Shown here in pieces: positions 56,931-64,000 of a stretch of DNA of 64,000 nucleotides. Every line of letters begins with the position of its first letter. Positions within the stretch are counted from its first letter, which is position 1. Location: contig OZ231127.1 of assembly GCA_965153355.1 (NCBI GenBank), forward strand, positions 56,234,001 to 56,298,000, written 5' to 3'. The DNA comes from Flaccisagitta enflata (taxonomy: Eukaryota > Chaetognatha > Sagittoidea > Aphragmophora). The notes under the pieces are model-generated. The model was not told the DNA's origin. It was given only the letters and a program-made list of their open reading frames with translations, and searched no databases. A program made the translations under genes and the position numbers.

Positions 56931-57432
56931 CACTTTTTTTTTTTTTTTATAAGAACGTCATTTTTTTGAGCAAACTTTTAATGTTCTTAAATTTTGAGCA
57001 GTTTTAAGGTTTGAATGTTCTTAAATTGTTCTTAATTTAAATATACTTTTTAACCTTCAATTAAGAACGTTCTTAATTAGTTTTCAGTTTCTCATTAAGG
57101 AGAAAATGAAGGAAAATGTCAATGAAACAATTAAGTAGCAGATTTTAACGTTTTAAATGAATTACAATCAATGAAAGTAGAAAAATATGCTAAATAAAGA
57201 GAGACATGATTTGCTGAACAGAAGAGATACAGAGTCTGTTCAGTTACAAAGAACAATTGATTAAAAAAAAGCCCAGGAAAAAAAATGTTCTTAGATTTTT
57301 AGGATTTTAAGCCTAATGTTCTTAAATTTTTTAAGAAATGAAGCCTTCCAATGTTCTTATCATGTTCTTAAATTTCTAACGATTTGAAGCCTAACGTTCT
57401 TATAAACTTGGTTCTTATAAAAAAAATAAGTG
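56931..57432. mobile_element. TA-flanked MITE, GTTCTTATAA family
   Basis: CACTTTTTTTTTTTTT..ATAAGAAC at the left, GTTCTTATAAAAAAAATAAG then TG at the right, TA on both sides. The interior is rich in AATGTTCTTAAAT. Matches 8383-8806. Confidence 0.75.
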
Positions 57433-57635
57433 TACTTTGCACTCGATTTCCAAATTATGAGATTGATTCGCTGTGGCGTGACTTCACCTTTCTCTTTTCC
57501 TCCTCCATGTTCTCCTCACTGCCGTCGCAATGCAAACAGAATGTTCCATACTTTCCCGTTTCCCTATTTTCCCAATTTTTTTTTCACATTTCCTGATTTA
57601 TCCATGCAACAGCGAAATTTGAGATTTGTTTTTTT

Positions 57636-58027
57636 TTTTAGTCGCGTGCACGCGACTCTACAACCCGCTTTGTCCGTCGGTCTGTCGGTCTGTCGGTCGG
57701 TCTGTCACACTTTACTTTTTTTATCACTTTTATTTCTTTTAGTCATTTTTAGTCATTCTAAGTAATTTTAAGGCATTCTAAGTCATTCTATGTCATTCTA
57801 AGCCATTTTAAGTCATTTTAAAGCACTTTAAGTCATTTTTGGTCATTAGGTCATTTCATCATTTTTGGTCATTTTAAGTCATTTTAAGTCATTTTAAGTC
57901 ATTTTAAGTCTCTAAGTCATTCTAAGTCATTCTAAGTCATTCTTAGTCATTCTCAGGCATTCTAAGTCTTTCTAAGTCATTCTAAGTCAGTAAGTCTCGC
58001 ACGCGACTTATAGGTGTTGGCCTTGTT
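57636..58027 (+). mobile_element. HINE-A with (GTCATTCTAA)n body
   Basis: TTTTTAG, perfect palindromic hairpin GTCGCGTGCACGCGAC (57641-57656), TCTACAACCCGCTTTG, (TCGGTCTG) units, CACACTTTACTTTT, about 25 units of GTCATTCTAA/GTCATTTTAA, the arm CGCACGCGACTTA (arm core 58000-58007), GGTGTTGGCCTTGTT. Confidence 0.93.
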
Positions 58028-58104
58028 CAATAACAAGATTCCATTTGCAATAAAGTAGCAAAGAAATACACCCACAATCAACGAGTGCGGGAATGCTACT
58101 GTAA

Positions 58105-58106
<2 letters not shown>

Positions 58107-58190
<84 letters not shown>

Positions 58191-58208
58191 CACACACACA
58201 CACACACA
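58107..58208. repeat. (CA)n microsatellite
   Basis: CA tract with two GGACA interruptions at its right end. Confidence 0.98.
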
Positions 58209-58224
58209 CGGACACACGGCAGGT

Positions 58225-58330
58225 ATATCCTTCTTTAAAACAGCCCCGCGATTTGGCCCCATATTTTGGTGCTATATCTGGGTTAAGAGATCTGGACCAT
58301 GAAAAGCAAGCCAGATCTCTTTTCATCTTT
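58225..58330 (+). repeat. Dispersed repeat beside (CA)n
   Basis: CGCGATTTGGCCCCATATTT, TGGTGC and AGATCTGG words recur in reverse at 60030-60190. Both copies sit next to long CA arrays. Family unknown. Confidence 0.5.
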
Positions 58331-58423
58331 TTTCACTTTATCTTCTATGAAGACAACAGTACTAGATGGAGGACTAAAAATCGCCCCAGATCCTGGTCCT
58401 TATTCAGATGGAATCATACTCTA

Positions 58424-58432
58424 ACTCTCTCT

Positions 58433-58480
<48 letters not shown>
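58424..58480. repeat. (CT)n microsatellite
   Basis: CT tract. Confidence 0.97.
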
Positions 58481-58689
58481 CTCTCCTTCCTGTTTCTTTC
58501 TCTTTTTATTCTTTGTTTCCAAAAAAACTCGGGGTCACTCTTTATAGAAAGCGTATGTTAGACTTAACTTACAATCTATACAATTACCAATTACCAAATA
58601 CAATTACCACATAATTTTTTTAATGAATCATTTCTAAAGGTGAAGGTATCAAAAAAAGTTGGTAAAAATTCACAGACTCAAACATACAA

Positions 58690-58936
58690 ATGTGAGCACA
58701 GAGGGCTGGTTTGATGCTTGGAGGGCTAAGTGAAGGTCTGGAGGGCTAAATTGAGGGCTGGGAGGACAAATTTGAGGCCTTGATGGTCATTGGGGGAGGG
58801 GGGATGGAAGGACACAAGGATGGAAGGAAGGACAGCAGATGGATGGAAGGATGGATGGAAGTACAGACTGACATCTGGAAATCCCCCGCTGTCTTCTAAA
58901 GGAGATTGGCCTTTTGGGGCCGCTGCCCAAAAAGGT
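58690..58936 (-). mobile_element. HINE-D (5' half)
   Basis: GAGGGCTAAATTGAGGGCTG modules, a (GGATGGAA) tract, CCCCGCTGTCTTCTAAAGG, then GGCCTTTTGGGGCCGCTGCC, CAAAAAGG. The 3' end is absent. Confidence 0.7.
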
Positions 58937-59000
58937 GGAACTAGTGATGCAGGGTCACAATATTGTTGTGGATGGGCATCCAACCTCCAGCTTAGGGGCT
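58937..59000 (-). mobile_element. HINE-A 3' fragment
   Basis: AACTAGTGATGCAGGGTCAC, AATATTGTTGTGGATGGGC. It abuts the HINE-D end exactly. Confidence 0.65.
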
Positions 59001-59221
59001 TTTGACTCGATATGCTTGATCCCTTATGTTTGCTAGTTATCGGCACCATTTGATGGTAGAAAACATCCCCTATAGAATTTAAGACCCATTAAATAATGCA
59101 AAATGGTAATTTGGCTCTTTTTCCTTCCTATATGTTATTATGGAGAAGGAGGCAGGTGGTGGCCCAGATTGAATAAATGTATTTAGTCAAGTTTGAAGAA
59201 TAAATTCAGGATAAGGAGGTT
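59001..59221. other. Unassigned DNA between HINE fragments
   Basis: Could be the remainder of a HINE body; nothing definite. Confidence 0.35.
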
Positions 59222-59296
59222 GTGGTTTATGGGGGTTGGATGCCCCTGCCCACCCATCTGCAACAATATTTTGACCCTATGTCACTGGCTTCTTGT
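59222..59296 (+). mobile_element. HINE-A 3' fragment
   Basis: GGTTGGATGCCCCTGCCCAC, CCATCTGCAACAATATTTTG, ACCCTATGTCACTGGCTT. Decayed terminal hairpin. Confidence 0.65.
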
Positions 59297-59374
59297 GCTA
59301 TGGTTCTAAATACTTCTAATACTTATAGATAAAATCAATACCAGATTTATGAATGGTTGCACTTAGAAATAGCA

Positions 59375-59560
59375 GCCCAAAGGCAGTAAGTGGTCAGCGG
59401 TACCCGTGCCCTGCTTGAGGAGTGTGTGATTTAAGTTGAGGGGGAGCAGGCCAGCGGCCCCAAAGGGGACAAAGTCCTGTAGAAAACAAGGGGAATCTGT
59501 CTGTCTATCCGTCCGTTCATCCATCTGTTTGTCCCCCCCCCCGCCCCATCCTCAGGGCTA
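59375..59560 (+). mobile_element. HINE-D, rearranged copy
   Basis: GTGGTCAGCGGTACCCGTGC, AGCAGGCCAGCGGCCCCAAA, GTCCTGTAGAAAACAAGG, then a (CTGTCTGTC)/(TCCG) tract and a C-run. The order of parts differs from the full-length copy. Confidence 0.6.
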
Positions 59561-59574
59561 CACTCATTATCCCA

Positions 59575-59665
59575 CTTTTTGACTTTTGCTGACGGACAGA
59601 CAGACAGACCAATGGACGGACCAATGGGCTGTAGGATGGACGAAGCCTCTTATAGTCTTTAGATT
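59575..59665 (-). mobile_element. HINE-A hairpin-end fragment
   Basis: GACGGACAGACAGACAGACC, ACGAAGCCTCTTATAGTC, TTTAGA. Only the (GTCY)n side remains. Confidence 0.6.
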
Positions 59666-59724
59666 TGTGTGTCTACAACTATAAAGAAGAAGAAGCAAAA
59701 GATAAAGAAGAAAAAAAATAAAGA

Positions 59725-59808
59725 GGAAGAAGAAGAAGAAGAAGAAGAAGAAGAAGAAGAAGAAGAAGAAGAAGAAGAAGAAGAAGAAGAAGAAGAAGAA
59801 GAAGAAAG
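59725..59808. repeat. (GAA)n microsatellite
   Basis: About 28 GAA units in a longer purine-rich stretch. Confidence 0.97.
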
Positions 59809-59919
59809 AAAAAGGAAGAAAGAGCAGAAGAAGAAAAAAAAGAAGAAAAAGAAGAGGGTGAAAAAAAAGAGGAGGAAAAAGAGAAAAAAGGGGGGAGATT
59901 TTGGAGGAAAAGGAGATCA

Positions 59920-59922
<3 letters not shown>

Positions 59923-59979
<57 letters not shown>
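59923..59979. repeat. (GA)n microsatellite
   Basis: GA tract continuing the purine-rich region that starts near 59690. Confidence 0.97.
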
Positions 59980-59989
<10 letters not shown>

Positions 59990-60029
59990 GAGAGAGAGAA
60001 AAAAAAATGTGAGAGAGGTTTCACAAGTT

Positions 60030-60190
60030 CTGGAGTAAGAACAACACGCGCGATCTGGCTCCATATTCCCTCCCAAATTGTGCTGTTGTTTTTAAAGCCA
60101 GATCTGGCTCATCACTATGAAGGGGAATGGTAATTAGGGCCAGAACTCGCACCAAAATATGGCCCCAAATCGCGCCACGGTTTTGAGGCA
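60030..60190 (-). repeat. Dispersed repeat beside (CA)n, second copy
   Basis: On the minus strand CGCGATTTGGGGCCATATTT, TGGTGCGAG and GCCAGATCTGG match 58225-58330 in opposite orientation. Confidence 0.5.
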
Positions 60191-60211
60191 TGACATATCT
60201 CCACGGACACA

Positions 60212-60710
<499 letters not shown>

Positions 60711-60714
<4 letters not shown>

Positions 60715-61153
60715 ATAAAAAACTCAATATACACACACACACACACACACATTCACTAACATTCACACACGCACACTTGCTTTGCCTTGCCTGCGCCTGT
60801 GCAGCATGTCAACCAGTCAGCACATGACCATGAACGGATACACTTGCTTCAGCGAAATACTCAGCTTCGGCAGCGCCAATATTACCACCAAAGTATGAGA
60901 TTAGCGCGTCTTAGCCTTAGAGGGCGCACTGGTCTTTAATACCACAATCAAAAGCCCATGAATCACCATCAAAACATATTCCGCATTATATCTGTAGATG
61001 GAATAAGAACTCGAACACCCGCGAGCCGAGCCAGTCTATATATCGACTCTGGCGCCCACTGCCTGGTCGTGCCACAGTATCTCTCTTTCTTTGCTCTTGT
61101 CTGTCTCTGTCTGTCTCTAACTGTCTCTGTCTGTCTCTGTCTATCTCTGTCCG

Positions 61154-61191
<38 letters not shown>

Positions 61192-61405
61192 CTCAGCCTT
61201 TTTCTCGCTCTCAGATGCACTCTCCCTTCCAAGAGACTTCACGCTTTGTCTCTGTTACATCTCCTGTCCAAATTGTAATATCCTTATCCCTCCATTAATT
61301 TGTCGATATTACATTCCTACGTCTTCGCTTAGTAATAACGCCGCTGCGCTTCCTTGTTCTATTTTTTCTGCCGTTCATTGGTTTTCTATCTCATCTATCT
61401 CTTCC
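60711..61405. other. Unassigned DNA
   Basis: Contains a (CTGTCT)-type stretch and (CT)n at 61097-61188. No supported gene. Confidence 0.4.
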
Positions 61406-61549
61406 TTTTTAGTCGCGGAAACACGACTCTACACCTTGCCGTGTCGGTCGGTCGGTCCGTCCGTCCGTTACATTTTTTTTTCAAGCTGTTTTCGCATTAC
61501 TGCTTTTGCCCAACCATCCGCGACTTGATTGCCGTGTATCCGGCCTTGG
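61406..61549 (+). mobile_element. HINE-A, full length, short
   Basis: TTTTTAGTCGCGGAAACACG, ACTCTACACCTTGCCGTG, (TCGG)/(TCCG) units, CTTTTGCCCAACCATCCGCG, GCCGTGTATCCGGCCTT. The last bases are GGCC instead of GTT. Confidence 0.85.
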
Positions 61550-61689
61550 CCGCTTTACAACCCTTGGAGGTCATGTTGTATCGCTGTAGACGCAAGTAGA
61601 CATTTGCATGAGGATGCGTTTTAGGTTGGCTCAAAGGACAGAAAAACAACCCCTCCACCACCAAAATACGACAACAACATCAAGAAAAG

Positions 61690-61960
<271 letters not shown>

Positions 61961-62138
61961 GTCCAGAGGTCTCTTTGAACTGTTCAACAGAAAGGCATTG
62001 TTTCGTTGCCATTCATTATTGCGCTGTCTCGTAAATAACCCATATATCACTGGCAACGAGGGGATGAAGAAATGATTAACAGAGAGGTTTGGAGTTTTTG
62101 GCAAGGGTAGCACGCGCCTTGACTCCAGGAACTAGGAA

Positions 62139-62248
<110 letters not shown>

Positions 62249-62343
62249 TAGTGGAGGAAGACAGTTTTAAAGACAGACGGACTTATAGGTAAAGTGGCAA
62301 AGATCAAGAAACAATGTAGACCAGGATAAAAGTGAGAAAATAA

Positions 62344-62774
62344 AACAAGGCCAACACCCTAGTCGCGTGCGGTTTTTAAGACCAAAACACTAAATGATTA
62401 CATGACTAAAAGACTAAGAGACCAAAAGATTTAAAGACTAAAAGACTAAAAGACTGAAAGACTAAAAGACTAAAAGACTTAAAAAGGCTAAAAGACTAAA
62501 AGACTAAAAAACTAAAAGACTAAAAGACCAAAAGACTTAAAGACTAAAAGACAAAAAGACTTAAAAAAGCTAAAAGACTAAAAGATGAAAAGAATAACAG
62601 AATAACAGACTAAAAGACTAAGAGACTAAATGTAAAAGCCTTAAAATTACTTTAAATCACTTAAAATGACCAAAAAAAAAAAAAAAAAAAAAAAAAAAAC
62701 ATTACGTTCCAACAGACAGATGGACGGACCAATGGACAGAGCGGGTCATAGAGTCGCGTTCACGCGACTAAAAA
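62344..62774 (-). mobile_element. HINE-A with (GACTAAAA)n body
   Basis: AACAAGGCCAACACCCTAG, TCGCGTGCGGTTTTTAAG, about 28 GACTAAAA units (62380-62640), an A-run of about 30, ACATTACGTTCC, (GGAC) units, then the hairpin GTCGCGTTCACGCGAC and TAAAAA. Confidence 0.9.
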
Positions 62775-63467
62775 GAATGAAGAATTGTAAAGCAAGGTAG
62801 GATTCGCAGTTATGATCCACTGCAGTAGGTTAGTCTGGCGCGAAAACAACTGTTTAGAAAGTTTTAATCATACGCGTCGTTTCGAGCAATTGACCAACTG
62901 AGAAACCGACAAATAGACCGACGAATGAACCTAGTCATTGATGGGAGCAACAAATGTGGCTTATCTGGAAGTTTTGCAAAGAAAAGAAAACTAATAATGA
63001 TAAAACGAAGAGCAGGGGAAACAATTTTACAGCAGTTTTCCATGGAAAAATATACATTTTCTTTTGAGCAATTTTTGTTTAATAGCCCACATATTTTTGC
63101 CGTCCTTCTACTTGCACCCATCTCACGCCCTTTTCTCCCAACTACTCGGAAGATGCAATTGGTGAAATTCCGAATTCGTTCTGAGGGAGTTGCATCGCAT
63201 TGGCGCCAAAACTCAAGGGAGTTTTATTCCGCAAAAATAAGCGAACAAAAAATGAAGAAAAGAACGGACTGTCACTGTCTGTGCGTCTTGTGCATAATTG
63301 GCACTAAAACCCAGTTACAACCAGACATGCGTTCTGGCTAAATATCGGATCGAACTCATTTTTGGAGAGTATTGTGCTGCATGACTCATGTTGATATATC
63401 AGGTACCTTTATAAATGGATGTTTCCTGCAAAAGACGGCGAAGATCTAAGTTCATTTTTGATTGTTC
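62775..63467. other. Unassigned DNA
   Basis: An open plus-strand frame at 62925-63341 has no recognisable domain or splice context; left uncalled. Confidence 0.35.
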
Positions 63468-63687
63468 TTTTTAGTCGCGTGCTACGCGACTCTACACCCC
63501 GCTATGTCGGTTGGTTGGTCGGTAGGTCGGTCGGTTGATCAGTCGGTCGGTTGGTCCCCTCTTTACTTTTCTTGGCGTCTTTTGGCTTTTTAAGCTTACT
63601 GCTCCTGACCAAACGCCCCAGTGGCCTTCTCGAGCACTGCTCCTGCCCACCTGCTCGCGACTAGGGTAGCCGTGTATCCGGCCTTGT
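63468..63687 (+). mobile_element. HINE-A, full length
   Basis: TTTTTAG, hairpin GTCGCGTGCTACGCGAC, TCTACACCCCGCTATG, (TCGGTTGG) units, CTTTACTTTTCTTGGCG, CTGCTCCTGCCCACCTGC, TCGCGACTAGGGTAGCCG, TGTATCCGGCCTTGTT. Confidence 0.95.
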
Positions 63688-63724
63688 TTCTTCCATCTTT
63701 CTTTCTTCCTTTCTTTGATTCATC

Positions 63725-63765
<41 letters not shown>

Positions 63766-63786
63766 TTTCTTTCTTTCTTTCTTTCC
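63725..63786. repeat. (CTTT)n microsatellite
   Basis: Tetranucleotide tract with one CTTC variant. Confidence 0.97.
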
Positions 63787-63849
63787 GGCCCTGTTTTCAC
63801 ACTTCTAAAATTACGAGTTTTGCAGCTGAGGCGGTGAGCCTGTCGCTGA

Positions 63850-63988
63850 AATCGTCCAACTCTATAAGAGGCTTTGTCCGTCCGTCGGTCCGTCCATCCG
63901 TAATGATCGAGTCGAAAAGTGGGAAAACGCGCATTACCACCCCTGCCCAACCGTCGGCAACTGGGGGCCGTGTATCCGGCCTTGTTTC
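63850..63988 (+). mobile_element. HINE-A, 5' hairpin decayed
   Basis: CAACTCTATAAGAGGCTTTG, (TCCG) units, ATCGAGTCGAAAAGTGG, CCCCTGCCCAACCGTCGGC, GGCCGTGTATCCGGCCTTG, TTT. Confidence 0.85.
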
Positions 63989-64000
63989 TTTTTTTCGTGT

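Noticed and set aside
60999-61075. Minus-strand GTTCGAGTTC with cloverleaf-like spacing
   Set aside because: The stem bases do not pair and no acceptor stem could be built.
62864-63341. Overlapping frames on both strands
   Set aside because: Neither has recognisable domains or splice context.

Overview
The window looks like accessory, intron-rich DNA from a multicellular invertebrate animal. The basis is one clearly recognisable metazoan exon (an unkempt-type CCCH zinc-finger exon with canonical splice sites), animal-type introns, very long perfect microsatellites, and a dense load of non-autonomous DNA transposons. No bacterial operons, rRNA, tRNA or CRISPR arrays are visible. I cannot name the species. 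A 10-base run of N (35173-35182) marks a scaffold gap.

Real coding sequence is sparse and on the minus strand. The best locus is a partial unkempt homologue: a zinc-finger exon (26580-27193), a probable coiled-coil exon (about 19207-19356) and a probable C-terminal exon (11966-12173), in the expected order and separated by introns of about 7 kb. The N-terminal zinc fingers, the second zinc-finger cluster and the RING exon were not found. A degraded glutamine-rich coding region of unknown origin lies at 35.2-37.1 kb, and a possible membrane-segment exon at 329-461.

Most of the rest is repeats. The dominant component is a set of short interspersed elements sharing one architecture: a terminal hairpin just inside a T-run, a short TCTATAAGAGG-like block, a variable (GTCY)n tract, a family-specific body, a copy of the hairpin arm near the other end, a second small hairpin and a terminal TTGTT. 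This is the architecture of Helentron-associated elements (HINEs, the DINE-1/mini-me class of rolling-circle transposons). At least four families (called A-D here) differ in hairpin sequence but keep the layout. About 35 full or partial copies are present, and three A copies carry expanded internal minisatellites.

Large palindromic elements come next: a 5.4-kb hAT-like foldback (29038-34415) with TAGGG ends and a perfect 8-bp target duplication, a 4.2-kb long-inverted-repeat element (13928-18149) in an unkempt intron, and smaller MITEs with TA or 10-bp duplications. Nested insertions give a relative chronology: two insertions can be compared with uninterrupted sister copies in the same window. 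In the feature list, '+' for a HINE means reading from hairpin/(GTCY)n end to TTGTT end.
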